From assembly GCA_963966185.1 (NCBI GenBank), contig CAWZYM010000072.1:27501-91500 (forward strand): DNA of 64,000 nt, in the 5' to 3' direction. Both the position numbers and the translations under genes were made by a program. Shown one piece after another: positions 45,812 to 57,668 of the stretch. Source of the stretch: Rhabditoides inermis. Its lineage: Eukaryota > Nematoda > Chromadorea > Rhabditida > Rhabditidae. Position 1 is the stretch's first letter. Each line of letters begins with the position of its first letter. The notes under the pieces were generated by a model. It was not told the DNA's origin. It worked only from the letters and a program-made list of their open reading frames with translations, and ran no database searches.

Positions 45812-47521
45812 TAGATGGAAGTGTAGAGAAAATGGACAGTGGGGACAGAAGAGTGTGAGTACAGAAGAGGTGATATGGGGCATGGAGGTTGGTGTACAGG
45901 CTTACTCACGCTTCCGCATCCGGCCTTGGTGGGGGCGGCGGCCCGATCTGCTTCCTCTTCCTCGGCCAGACCACACGTGCAGTTCTTACAAGCCTTCTTC
46001 TTCCCACCCTCCGCCGCCGGACCGCAACCTGCTGCAACACACACCAACATCTCTCCCTCTCTCCCTCCTCTCTCTCTCGTACCCTTGAGCTCGTCTCCGG
46101 TGGGCTTCTTGTAGTCGTCGGCCTCGAGGAGGGCATCCTCATCTACCAGCTCCTCGTCGTCAACTGCCAGCGCAACCTATAACATATATGATAAAACAAC
46201 AGCTTGTAAAAACAAAACAATTAATGAACCTTCTTGGGCAGGTTCAACGCAACAGGAGCCGTGGAGAAGTCGGCGCGTTTCGCAGTCGCCAGAATGCCAT
46301 CTGAATACAATCAATCAATATCATGAAATCAATAAACACGCACTCACCTCCGCTCGTCTTGCTGCTCTCGTCAGTGAATCCAGCCATGCGCAGCTTGCGA
46401 AGGACAACTGCCTGCTCCACTCCTGCAAGCAGAGATGTAAACAACCACAACAACAACAAATAAACAAACAACTACGACTCGCCAGTGACGTGGGCGACGA
46501 CGACTGCGTTTGCGTTGCTGGCGGTGTATGCGATGCCGAGGAAGGCCTCGAGTGCTGTCTCGGAAGCAGCCCACACGGCGACCGCATCGAAGTCGGCCGA
46601 GCACGGGGCGGCTCAACACCACCATACACACAAACAAACTAATATAAAACATGATCAATGTATCAATTCAATTCAACATTTATCCGGTATCGCATTATGT
46701 GATCATAACTCAAACATCAATTATTCACAGAGTAGCGCCGGGAAGCATAAGTATTCCATCTTGTCGCGTCGGTGTCCGCAGCCACGTTCTTCCATTCTTC
46801 CTCGAGGGTCCTTCTATTGGATGGGATCGGGATCGTCTTCTTGAATTCATCACACCATTGTAGGTGAATGCGACCAGGTTTGCCCATATTTGGCGGCTTC
46901 CAATCGATCACACGTCTCGTCCAGCGGTCGTCGTCGCAAGTCATTAGGCGGCGGGCGAACCTCCACTTCTTTGTCCTTGCTTCGCACAGCACGTCTCGTA
47001 GTCCCGTCTGCCGTCGTATCTCCTTGCACGGAACCTTGTCCAGTAAAGTCAGTCCGAGCTTCTTTCTTTCCATTCTCCTTTGAACAGTCCTCAGCTTCTG
47101 TAGATCTTCTCTTCGAAGACTCCAAGTCTCGGCAGCGTAGGTGAGCGCGGGTAGAACTGCCATCCGAAACACTTTCCTCCGCAGTCGCATCGGTGCGCTC
47201 TTCAGCATCAGATACTGGCCATGGCGGAAGAAAGCGCCCCAGCCAGCCTGTACTCTCCTCGTCACTTCAACTCGATCGACGGTCATGAAGCTGAGAGCTT
47301 CTCCTCCGTATAATTATATTCAAAACGCACCCTTGATTCCAGCAAGAGTGACGTGCACAAACTTGGCGAAGCGAGAGCCATCGACGGCAGCGTCTGCAAC
47401 AAACTCGATCAGAACACAAACACGATCAGAAAACATCAATACACAAGACACAACACTCACCGCTCTCAGTGAATGCGAGGACGCTGGATGTGTTGGGAAA
47501 CTCGGAGAGGAAATCGGCCAT
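45419..47521 (-). CDS. ciapin1: Anamorsin / CIAPIN1 (Dre2), cytosolic Fe-S assembly factor (239 aa)
   Basis: Eight exons in phase: 47521-47461, 47393-47331, 46611-46483, 46422-46348, 46300-46230, 46176-46083, 46031-45910 and 45523-45419. The start is the ATG immediately after TTTGTCAG. The N-terminal half is the methyltransferase-like fold without a catalytic role in the family. The C-terminal half carries the two Fe-S motifs: [19 protein letters not shown], which binds the 2Fe-2S cluster, and [19 protein letters not shown], the twin CX2C motif split by the last intron. The protein ends [15 protein letters not shown] as usual. With the diflavin reductase Tah18/Ndor1 it passes electrons to cytosolic Fe-S assembly. 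The donor after exon 3 is GC and its acceptor ends GAG. Intron 2 holds a truncated LINE. Length is a little short of the usual 300 aa, mainly in the N-terminal half. Confidence 0.95.
45749..45810. repeat. (CAA)n microsatellite in the last CIAPIN1 intron
   Basis: About 20 uninterrupted CAA units. Plus-strand ORFs reading poly-N/Q/T through it are artefacts. Confidence 0.95.
46640..47330 (-). mobile_element. 5'-truncated RTE-type non-LTR retrotransposon
   Basis: The minus-strand ORF 47286-46717 is the C-terminal part of an RTE-clade LINE ORF2, downstream of the reverse-transcriptase catalytic centre. It has [47 protein letters not shown] and [22 protein letters not shown]. The YxDD region and endonuclease are missing, so the copy is truncated at the 5' end, as is common for target-primed insertion. 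After the stop comes a very short 3'UTR ending in CCGGATAAATGTTGAATTGAATTG. It sits in CIAPIN1 intron 2 on the same strand, beginning within about 15 bases of the donor. The ORF fragment is intact over 190 codons, suggesting a fairly recent insertion. Confidence 0.85.
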
Positions 47522-47955
47522 CTGACAAACAACGTGTAAACAAACAAAGAGCACACCGACACAGCAAGTGCAAACACCATACAATACTCAAGACCACCTA
47601 CTGACATCTCTTGCTCATTCACAGAACGACCACGCACCAAATGGAATAGAATAGACACCATATAGATATAGTCGGGACACGTGAGAATATGAGAGGGAAC
47701 GGAAGAAAGAAGGATAGTAAGGTACTTCACGGTAGCACAACCGGTTCGTCAATTCAATGAAACACATAACATAACACAGAAGATTTTTCAGGAAACTTTA
47801 TCAGAGACCAAATAGAGATACAACACCGGTTGGAAGTGAGTAAAGCACGGGGAATTCACTTAGGAATAGGAATATGGCGGATACAGGAAAGAAATCGGGA
47901 AACCCGCGCGAGGAGTATCTTAACCATTCAAATAAACAAATAAAAAAGACAAAAA
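47522..47955. other. RWDD2-CIAPIN1 intergenic gap
   Basis: 434 bases between two minus-strand genes. Nothing recognisable apart from the acceptor abutting the CIAPIN1 start codon. Confidence 0.5.
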
Positions 47956-49211
47956 TTACATGTTCAAGTTATAAAGGACATGAAAGCGGTCTCCCAGTGC
48001 GACCGACTCGAGCAGTTCTTTGATCTCACGAGTCTGTACGTGCTTGTTATCCGTAGACTCCAGAGCTATCTCGCGGAAACCCTCAAACATAACAGTCAAC
48101 ACACTACATTTTTAAATAGATTATAGAATACAAAAATAATTATATAAATAAAAACCTTAAATTTCCTGAACCCTTTCTCCTCGTCGTCCTCGTCCGTCAT
48201 TCGCAGGGCTATCTTCTGCCAGTTCCACGACTTGACGTCAGCCCAGAAGTCGTGGCAATGCTGAAAAAAACGAGTATATCTATCTAACACATTTCTTTAT
48301 GTTCTTGCATTGGTTATCTGAACCTGTATCCATCACGATGAGAATCTACTTTCTGTCTTTCCCACCTTGGCGCCTCCCTCGACGACGATGACCGCGGGCT
48401 TTCCAGGCGTCGAGAATCCAGTGAGGCCTAGGTTCTTGGCGAGCTGAACGATGTCCGCCCTCTTGACATTAGAGTACAGATGGTGGCTGAGGATGTAGTA
48501 CCGAGCCATCTGCAACACTCCTTTCACTTTTGCATCAGAGCCTTTTCATCAATACCGATTATTCGTTGTATTGTGATTTTAATAATAACTCGTCAACTTT
48601 TTTTTACAGTCCTCACAAAATACGCGATAACTTTACATCATGTGATGCAACTTTAATTATCGTATACCTTTTCATCCTTGTTCTCCACGTCTGACTTGAG
48701 TTGTTGTTGCGGAGTGTCTGCTCCCACCGCGTACTCCTCGATGTTGTTCTGCACCCACAGCATCACCTCACTTACCTAAAATGAAGTAATCGATAGTGTA
48801 ACTGTCCATCAATACTCACCACAGGCTCACCCAGGTCAAGAGTCGACACGTAGTTACGCACCGCGCAAGTCAATCTGAATTTCGACATCATGAAAACGAG
48901 TGTTAGCGAAACCACTTGTTATCATCGTAGGCGCCCTTGCTGCGGACGATGACGGAAAGACGCTCGGCGTCCGGGTAGCCAGAAGGCAATTGAAACGCCA
49001 CTTCAACACAATGATCATCTACAACCTTAAACATAACCAATAACTTTCAGATATTTTTTTGCAAACAACTCACAATTCTGATGGTGAAATTGCTTCCGAG
49101 TAAATTGGAGCCCGAGTCGCCGGCAAAATGAGATGAGAAGATGATCTCGGAAGGATCATACATGGCTGACAAGAGCTCCAACTCGCTCTGTTGAGTCGAT
49201 ACACAGTCCAT
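47956..49211 (-). CDS. rwdd2: RWD domain-containing protein 2 (RWDD2/DUF1115) homologue (261 aa)
   Basis: Seven exons in phase: 49211-49074, 49025-48916, 48874-48820, 48775-48668, 48509-48366, 48260-48156 and 48081-47956. Residues 1 to about 115 form the RWD domain (QQSELELLSAMYDPSEI at the start, FQLPSGYPDAERLSVIVRS in the middle), a ubiquitin-conjugating-enzyme-like fold used for protein contacts. The C-terminal half is the DUF1115 region typical of RWDD2A/B: YYILSHHLYSNVKRADIV, LTGFSTPGKPAVIVVEG, FWADVKSWNWQKIALR. Molecular role in the family is poorly known. The start codon lies two bases after AAATTTAG. One acceptor is TTTAAG and the last ends in GAG. Confidence 0.9.
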
Positions 49212-49719
49212 TACTAAATTTATATTATACAATAAATATACTATGCATGTAAGATAAGTGAAAACACTTGATATGAAATATTCCAGGAAATTATTGGAAA
49301 ATCGCGGAGTTTGCGGTGATACAAATACCGTATCAGTTCTGTGCAAGCGATGTAGTGTGATTTATGTGAGAGCACAGGCGGTAAATCAGTCACCTCGGGT
49401 TACGGTATTCTGAAGGAGCAATATGTTTCTAAAAGAGAGAAACAAAATGAAAAGAAGAGGTCAAAGAGACTGTGATTGGGGGAAATAGCTTTAATAGGGG
49501 AAATCTTCGATACTTTTAAGTAATAATATAATTTTGACACAATTTGTTTAGCTATTAAAACGTAGTGAGAAATAAAGGTTTAGAGTGTGCTTTAATAGTT
49601 GTGCCGATGCAGTGCGATTTACTGTAGTGAGAATTAGCTACCAGTTTCTAGAAACAGTAGTTTTATTTGAATCCTTACTTTATAATGTTTGTAATTGTTC
49701 ATTACTTTTTCAGTGAACC
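49212..49719. promoter_or_regulatory. Divergent intergenic region (RWDD2 / zinc-finger gene)
   Basis: AT-rich 0.5 kb between divergent genes. No specific element recognised. Confidence 0.4.
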
Positions 49720-51984
49720 ATGAAACCTGCCGGAGGGGTTTGCAAGAACCCATCTTCCCGGCTCGAGGCTGGGAAAGCACGATCTGTGCCTCAACTACTC
49801 GGACCAGCCACTCCCGTCGTACGTTGCATTTATATGTTCAAAATACAGTGTTTATGTTAAAATTTTGTATTCACCACAATTGTTGAGGGTCCGGAGCCGA
49901 AACTATCATACATGAACCGCTACGGCCGGGTCGTCAACTTCAAGAATGTCAGTGTCTTTGTTATTTTCATATCTGTCTGTATTTAGCCTACGCGTGTTGG
50001 TCAGTGCGGTCGACCTCCATTTACGACATGGAAGTTCAACTTCGACAAGACCGAGAAGGTATATATTTTATTGCAACAGAGTGTACCTTTAGTGCTCAAA
50101 CTTCAGCCGCCGATGATGGGATTGGCTTGCAAGACTCCCGCTCCGAGCTCCATAGCTACGGCTTCTTCTTTTTTCCTCAATCAGAAGCCGACTCCGAAGC
50201 CAGTTGCGACAGACGACAAGAAGTGTGTGACAGCCGAACACCGTCCTCTTCCGGTCAGTTTGATCACTAGTTTGTTTATTTATTTATCCATCACAACTCG
50301 CCAGATATGTCTCATGGCCCCGATTCATGTGGAGAAGGCCAAGTCGCGCATCCGATCTCGCCATCTCTTCCGAAAGGAACACTGGGCTGTGCCAATGTCT
50401 AAGTAAGACTGGTAATTTACTTAATTAATTAAATCACATATTTATCTGTTTTTTCAGCGAAAACGACAGGATCGAGTGCAACCTGTGCGGCGAGTTTATC
50501 TGTACGAGGTGAGCGATTGTCAATAACAACAACAACAACAACAACAACACTTTCAGGCCGATGTACAGCCTGCGTCACATCCGCAATCACGCGGCGCAGA
50601 AACAGTTCACGTGTCCCAACTGTGACTACGCCAGCCACGCACCCAAGATAGTGAGTGACTGGTTCGTGGTCTTGTTCCTGGTTACTAATCCATGGCACCA
50701 GGTGGTGGCGCACATGCAGCACGCGCACTCGCAACGTGGACAGCCGCTGGAGAATGTGACTCGGGGGATGCGCGAGCAGTGGTGGGTGGAGACTGGTTCA
50801 CTGGTTCTGGATCTTGCAACTTGATTCCATCGATTTGACTTGGTTCAAGTTATCTGTTTCTCTTACCTGCGAATCTACCTTGTTTAGTATGTCTGGTGCT
50901 GATTCCATCTGGTTTCTTGTAGGCACTCGTTCGGCCTTCGCTGTTTCCCCCAGTTCCCAGGTCTCGCTGCCATGTTCATCGAAGCAGATGGTGAGAGTTT
51001 TTCTACCTGTTTTAAATTCTTTTCATTTATCAAACCGTTTTTTTATTAGGTTTAAAATTAGCTGTAACTGTTGCTGTGATTCCAGATCCGGGTTAAGCTG
51101 TATTTTTTCAGATGCCGATATGAGTAAATACGCGGAGTTTGCGCAGTCTGTGTTGGTTGCTGAGGGAGTGGATTCGGAGGTGAGTGAGTGCCCTAGTCGC
51201 TGTCCCTTCATACCCTAGTCGCTGTCCCTTCATACCCTAGTCGCTGTCCCTTCATACCCTAGTCGCTGTCCCTTCATACCTTAGTCGCTGTCCCTTCATA
51301 CCTTAGTCGCTGTCCCTTCATACCCTAGTCGCTGTCCCTTCATACCCTAGTCGCTGTCCCTTCATACCCTAGTCGCTGTCCCTTCATACCCTAGTCGCTG
51401 TCCCTTCATACCCTAGTCGCTGTCCCTTCATACCTTAGTCGCTGTCCCTTCATACCCTAGTCGCTGTCCCTTCATACCCTAGTCGCTGTCCCTTCATACC
51501 CTAGTCGCTGTCCCTTCATACCCTAGTCGCTGTCCCTTCATACCCTAGTCGCTGTCCCTTCATACCCTAGTCGCTGTCCCTTCATACCCTAGTCGCTGTC
51601 CCTTCATACCCGCTCTCCAGCCGCCGACTCCCAACCACACGCTCACCCAAGCACTCTCCTCTGTGGTCGCTGTCCACAAACCACAGGTAGTTGATTGGTT
51701 ATTAGTTTGTTGACAGTCGTCTTGTTCAGATTGAGTCGAGTCCCCTGCGCGAGGACACGATGATCGTTCCGGAGAAGACAGAGGAGAAGGAGGTGGAGGA
51801 GGATAAGAAAGTCGGGGTGACGAGGAAGAGTTGGACAGCGAGGAAGGACGCGGAGGAGAAGGAGGGGCGAGTCAGCTGTGTCGTGTGCGGAGAGACGCCG
51901 GCAGATGACGCCGTCGTCGTCGACCGCACGTCGCCCCGTCTCGGAAGGCTCATAGGTGAGTGGAGAGAGAGAGGGAGAGAGGGA

Positions 51985-52021
<37 letters not shown>

Positions 52022-55000
52022 AGGCCAGCTGCAGCTGCCTCCGCAGACCCGGTACGGAGTGAGTGTGCAGGCGCGCACTCTCAACTTCTCCTCCATACAC
52101 TTCTGCCACAAGCACTTCGGAGACAATGCCAACATCGCCAACAAGGAAGAAGACAAGGTATACGGTAGCATAAAATGTAGGCTGCAGAGTAACAGCACCT
52201 GTGTTGTTTCGTGTCTTGCATTTTTTTGTCGAAAATTCCGAGCATTGAGTACGGCACCCTCGACCTTGCATGTAATATCTATACAATATCTTTCTTTTTG
52301 CCGTCTACCCCTTCTCCTCACAAACAAGTGCTGCTCAAGAAGGAACCCGACGGCAAGCTGGTCTATACCTGCAAGATCAAGGTAGCGAGAGAGAGGGAGA
52401 GGGAGAGAGAGAGAGGGGGAGGGGAGGGAGGGAGGGAGGAAGAATATATTGTGTTGAGGAATGTGGCCGCCGCGTGATCTGCTCAGTGGGCAAGGAAGTC
52501 TCTGCACTCGTCTCTCACGCCAAGTCCCATGCCGCATACAAACAGTTCGCATGTCCCCTGTGAGTTATCGATTAGTTGGCGAGTTGGCGTGATAATTATG
52601 ATAAACACAACATATAATATGGTGTACGTACATAATTTGAGGTGCTCGTACGAGTCTCTGCTTGTCCGCAATGTGTTCTCTCATATGAGAGCCGAGCACC
52701 CAGCCTGCGGAATGAGGAGGAGGCCTCTCGACAGACTGTCAGTCATTTTTTATTGTATTTAAAGGTAGTGTACCCTCTGAATCTGGGTGTATGCGTAGAT
52801 ATAACATGTCATTGTTTACGATTCACTGAGTATATTATGATATTGCAAATATACATTCTAAAACAAATTAGTTTAAAAAAACAATCGAAAATTGGGGTGA
52901 GAAATCGTAGAATCTAAAAACTATTAATCAGCTCGGGGGTGTGTGCACAACTTGCACGAAGTTACACAATTTGACCACACTATCGGCTGTTTCATTAAAG
53001 ACAATTTATTTCCATGTGTTTATATCACACGATCCGCGTAAGAATCGGACGAATTTCGGGCAGGTGGGACCTAGGAGCTAAGTGTGCGGTTATAGGGGTT
53101 TTCAAGGGTGCTCTACAAGGTAGTATAGGTGATTTTGTCCCAATATGCAAATTTGGTCAGTTAAGGGACCATGACCTCAAATCAGTCAGTTTTCGTCCAA
53201 AATTATTTTTAAATAGCTTGTTCGATTTGTCTTGATATTATAAGACTTTTTGTACATAAACATTTTTTTCATAAAACAAAAAAGAAAAAAGTTATGATCA
53301 AAATTTTTCAAAAAATTTCATATTTTATTTTTTGAGATCTTTTCGCCTCGAAACAACAAAAACGACTAACACCATTCGATTCTACGCGTTAAATCAAATT
53401 ACTATGATTTTTTTCGTGAAAATCAGGTGTTGCCTTTTCTTCCATCCAGAGCGATGAAAATGGCCGGAAATAAAAATTTTGCGTTTTACCGCCATTTTTC
53501 ATATCTTCCAATCCGAAATAACAAAAATCACTATTATATTCGGATTTTGCACCTTTGAATTAGTCTGTGTAGTTGTTTTCAGGCAAATCTGATGTTGCCT
53601 TTGTGTTCATCCGTGATGTTGAAAATGGCCTAACTATCAATCGCAAAATTTCATGATAACGCCAGAAGGCAACACTAAATTTGTATAAAACCAAGTACGT
53701 AGACTAATAAAAAGGTGCAAAATCCGAATATGTAAGTGGTTTTTGTTATTTCAGATGGATAGAATTTAAAAGTGACAGGAAAATGCGAATTTTCACATTT
53801 GAGCCACTTTCATCGACTTAAATGAGCAAAAAGGCAACACCGAATTTGGCTATAAACCAACACATATACTAATCAAGAGGTGTAGAATCCGAATATAGTA
53901 GTGATTTTTGTTGTATCGGAACGAAATACATGGAAAATGGCGGGAAAACGCAAAGTTTTGATTTGGAGCCATTTTCATCGCTCTGGATGGAAGAAAAGGC
54001 AACATCGGATTTGGGTATAAACCAAAACTAATACTAACTAAAAAATGAAGAATCCGAATATAGTAGTGGTTTCTGTTGTTTAGAAACGAAAGACTTATGG
54101 CGGTAAATCGCAAAATTCTTTTTTCGGGCGATTTTCATCGCTCTGGATGGAAGAAAAGGCAACACCAGATTTTCACGAAAAAAATCATGGTAGTTTGATT
54201 AAACGCGTAGAATCGAATAGTAGTGGTCGTTTTTGTTGTTTCGAGGCGAAAAGATCTCAAAAAAATAAAATATGAAATTTTTTGAAAAATTTTGATCATA
54301 ACTTTTTTCTTTTTTGTTTTATGAAAAAAATGTTCATGTACAAAAAGTCTTATAATATCAAGACAAATCGAACAAGCTATTAAAAAAAAGTTTTGGACAA
54401 AAACTGACTGATTTGAGGTCATGGTCCCTTAACTGACCAAATTCGCATATTGGGACAAAATCACCTATACTACCTTGTAGAGCACCCTTGAAAACCCCTA
54501 TAACCGCGCACTAAGTTCCTAGGTCCCACCTCGTCCGGTTCTTACGCGGATCGTGTGATATTGTTTCTTACAGTCCATGGAATATTTAGTTCCGCCATCA
54601 CTCCGCTCGGCCGTCCCGCATTTGAAAATTGCGCGCGCGCAAATGTTTGAATGTGAATTTATTCGCGTGCTCTCGCATGTCTATCGATTTTCGCCGCCTC
54701 GCACTCTGTTCACTCTGCGCTCTCTACTGGCGGCAACTGATTTGCCCACCCACTGTATGTCATTCTTATTTTGGATAACATTTATAATATGTGTTTCTTT
54801 TACGAATTTGGCGGGAACAGCTGATAGAAAAATGATCTGCAAAACGCAGTAAGTTCTGTTAAAAATCATAACATATCGTTGCGTAAATATGCGTATCATG
54901 TTGGATTTAAATAAATTTTTGATAAATTTTAATTTCATTATTTTTCATCACAAACAACCACAAACGGCATGAAAATATTTCTAAAAGGCATTGATAATAC

Positions 55001-55992
55001 ATTCGTGATAATTTTAATATGGGATTCAGAGGGTACACTACCTTTAAGGCACATATTCTGCATTTTTGATAGTCCTTCACATATAAAAAAAATCTATGGT
55101 ATTCCACGTTTTTTGAGTGGCATGCGTCTGTCTCTGATGTGGCGTCGACAAGCAGCTGTCTGCTTTCCCGACGTCTTCCGACCCCTCAAGATAGTCAAGG
55201 TGAGAGGGGAGAGAGGGGGGGAGGGGGAGAGAGAGGGGGAGGGAGAGAGAGAGGGAGAGAGAGAAAGGGGGAGAGGGAGAAAGAATGTTTGCAGCGTGTC
55301 GGCGTCCGCAAGTCGGGGGCAAAGGTGATGAAAAAGAGGAAGCAGAGGGAGGGAACGGGCAAGGACAAGAAGTACATGGTGAGAGGATTGGGAAGGGGGG
55401 TGAGTGGGATGTGAATGTTGCAGCCTGTTCTGTCGGACCGCGTGCGGGCTCTGATGGCAGCTCGCAAGGCGAAGCTCGTACCGATTGTCGTCCCTTCCTC
55501 CGTCGCCGCCTCTCTCCCTCCTGCATACACTGCAAACGTCGCCATACAGGTATTCCCCTCATCACACTCTGTCAATACACTGCCCTTGGTTGCAGTCGAT
55601 TGTCGACCACCAGTACGGTCAGCGCATGCCCGTTTTGGCTGCGGAGGAGAAGAGCGCGGAGCAGATGGAGGTGGAAGCGGAACAGGCGAAGAAGGAGCAG
55701 TTGATCGGCAAGTGGGAGAAGGAGCAAAAGAAGCGGCACAACAAGAGGCTCGAGGCGTCTCTCAACAAGAAAGTACGCAAGATGCGCGCAACAAACATCA
55801 ACAAGGAGAAGGTATGGTTTCGTTGATTTGATTCCGTAGTCCTCATTCATTTTTTTTTGTATTGTTCAGGCGGAGAGGAAGTCTTGGAAGAAGGAGAGGA
55901 AGAAGGTGGTGGTGCGACTGAGGAAGCCGAAGATGAAGAAGCACCCCGTGGAGAAGACGAGCGAAGACAAGCAGATCATGGTCGATGAATAG
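49720..55992 (+). CDS. Multi-C2H2 zinc-finger nuclear protein (710 aa)
   Basis: Twenty-one exons chain in phase from ATG 49720 (six bases after TTTTTCAG) to TAG 55990-55992. Two zinc-finger pairs are visible. Pair one is IECNLCGEFICTRPMYSLRHIRNH followed by FTCPNCDYASHAPKIVVAHMQHAH (exons 50458-50781). Pair two is YTCKIKECGRRVICSVGKEV with HAKSH, followed by FACPLCSYESLLVRNVFSHM with a final His in RAEH (52340-52737). Between them is a highly charged stretch with a CVVC pair (51730-51955) and HFCHKHF. The C-terminal third is basic and Lys-rich (KVMKKRKQREGTGKDKK; KKRHNKRLEASLNKKVRK). Each finger pair has an atypical finger before a canonical C-x2-C-x12-H-x4-H finger, as in the 193-aa protein at 20647. 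It probably binds nucleic acid. The exon edge at 52340 is the least sure. The intron 52738-55117 holds a large transposon; without it the intron would be about 95 bp. Confidence 0.8.
51189..51612. repeat. 22-bp minisatellite in an intron of the zinc-finger gene
   Basis: About 19 head-to-tail copies of CCCTAGTCGCTGTCCCTTCATA, nearly identical (occasional CCTTAG variant). It fills the intron between exons 10 and 11. Confidence 0.95.
52763..55043. mobile_element. 2.3-kb inverted-repeat DNA element with TTAA target duplication
   Basis: Both ends read AGGTAGTGTACCCTCTGAATC inward (21 bp perfect) and are flanked by TTAA (52759-52762 and 55044-55047), the duplication typical of piggyBac-type insertion. 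Inside are long inverted arms of about 440 bp at 53022-53463 and 54128-54561, easily followed by motifs such as CACACGATCCGCG, GGTGGGACCTAGG and TCGCCTCGAAACAACAAAAACGAC in opposite orientation. The 670-bp centre has degenerate repeats with the motif GGCAACACCGAATTTGG. No transposase ORF is present, so it is nonautonomous. It lies in an intron of the 710-aa zinc-finger gene. Confidence 0.85.
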
Positions 55993-56277
55993 TCTGCAGT
56001 TGGCCTCGCCCACATAGTTCGGTCTGTGTAACCAATACAGCCGGCTCAATCATATTCACGTTTCAAGTTTCGAACAGTTCAATTCCTGTATTTTAAACAA
56101 TTTTATTATATGTCATTCTCTCGAGTAGAATGTGTCCTGGTTGTTCCCAAGATATTATGATTCTGTATCGTTTCTATCTCACCTACACTCATCCTATCTG
56201 TCTCATTTCGTTGACGAGTTTTGTTGAACAAAGTACCCCGGTTTGTGTTGTATGTTGTTGTTGTTACGCCCGTTTCG

Positions 56278-56283
56278 AATAAA
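56278..56283 (+). terminator. Poly(A) signal of the zinc-finger gene
   Basis: AATAAA 286 bases after the stop codon, directly followed by the 8-bp repeat array. Confidence 0.5.
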
Positions 56284-56468
56284 GAATGTCCGAATGTCCG
56301 AATGTCCGAATGTCAGAATGTCCGAATGTCAGAGTGTCAGAATGTCAGAGTGTCAGAATGTCAGAGTGTCAGGGTGTCAGGGTGTCAGAGTGTCAGAGTG
56401 TCAGAGTGTCAGAATGTCAGAATGTCAGAATGTCAGAATGTCAGAATGTCAGAATGTCAGAATGTCAG
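56284..56468. repeat. 8-bp minisatellite (GAATGTCA/GAATGTCC)
   Basis: About 23 copies with first-base and last-base variants (AGTGTCAG, AATGTCAG, AATGTCCG). All three frames stay open across it, giving false ORFs with the pattern MSECQNVR. Possibly transcribed as part of the 3' end of the zinc-finger gene. Confidence 0.95.
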
Positions 56469-57244
56469 TTATCTTTGAGATTGTATTCTTCAGACGAACC
56501 ATCCTTTGTTGTGTGTGATTTGATGTAGAAACTTCAGGGGGAGAGCATTGATTCCATTCAGATGGTGAGTGACTTTTATAATTTCACCGTGAGTGTTTTT
56601 TGTTGTTGTACAACTTTGCTTCTCAGATACTCACCCGCGCCGTCCAGTCTGGTAAAATTGACGAACAGTTGATAATAATGATATGTTTATTCATAGAACT
56701 TGTGGAGGGTATACAACAGGGAGTAATACAACATAACGAAAAGAGAGTGTAAGCAGCCCCTGTCGACGTTGAAAGACCCCTATCGACCCGGTACAACTAC
56801 GGCTTTCCTATTAAATTATACTTTCACAAGAAACTTTTATGTTTAAAAAATGCCTCAAGGTTTCCCCGGCGTTACTCAATGCTAAAAAAGACACAAATAT
56901 GATACTAACTGTTTCATCATTCACTTCGCAATGTCTTGCGATTAAGTTTTCATTCGTCTTCCCGTGCTGATCTAACCTGTGTGCGAACTATTGCTAGAAC
57001 TAAAATAGACAGCCCATCTACCATGACAGCCCATCTACCAGCCCATTCACGCCCATCTACCATGAACAGTCAGGACTCGCGCCGCACTGTTCCAGCCAAG
57101 GAGCCACAATACCCGTATACTAAGCGCGCAACTAGCTCAGCATTTTCCGATCAAAAATAATCGTGCTCTAGTTGGCACCGTAGTACATGGATGATGCGGA
57201 CTGCCGTTTTTCGTTGCCGTTCATACCATTAACTTGTGGAACGT
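56469..57244. other. Intergenic, no supported gene
   Basis: Contains a short duplication AGCCCATCTACCATGA around 57009-57065. Nothing else recognised. Confidence 0.5.
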
Positions 57245-57433
57245 CTCACATGACCAAGTAGCGTAGTGGTAACGCTCTCGCTTACCAGGCACCTGTTCGA
57301 GAGTTCGAACCTGGGTACCTCCGCCAAGTTTTGTCAAATTGAAAACACCATCCAATGGGTTCTGATCGTTGTCTAACCACCCTAATGTCTCTCGTGAAAA
57401 GAGTGAAACTCATTTGCAGGCTTACTATAGGGT
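57245..57433 (+). mobile_element. tRNA-derived SINE, copy 1
   Basis: The head has an A-box-like GTAGCGTAGTGG and a B-box-like AGTTCGAACCT. The body AAGTTTTGTCAAATTGAAAAC ... ATGTCTCTCGTGAAAAGAGT is shared with the copy at 59089. The two copies share both the CTCACATGACCA start and the body. Confidence 0.8.
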
Positions 57434-57668
57434 TGTGTGTGCTTCCAGATAACCCATCATGCTACCATTGTATGTACATGTCGGAATCAGGCTGATAAAC
57501 TAAACTAAACTAACTAAAATAGAACTATTTATATGCTCTACATAATCGATCTTCAACAAGTGGGAGTTAAAAGGTATACCACTCGATTGTAGTGCAAATT
57601 GGCTTCCTCCGTGCAGCAGTTATTTTTTGAAAAAAAAAACAAATCTTAAAAAAATATTCATAATGCAT

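Noticed and set aside
45599..45858. Poly-Asn/Gln/Thr ORFs over (CAA)n
   Set aside because: Microsatellite inside a CIAPIN1 intron, antisense to the gene.
51189..51612. Regular repeats that could suggest a CRISPR array
   Set aside because: Units are contiguous with no unique spacers, the locus is an intron, and the DNA is animal nuclear.
56221..56528. Three overlapping ORFs with MSECQNVR repeats
   Set aside because: Product of an 8-bp tandem repeat without stops; no splice context.
57245..57320. Possible functional tRNA gene
   Set aside because: Acceptor and anticodon stems do not pair well, and the following body is shared with another copy, so it is a SINE.
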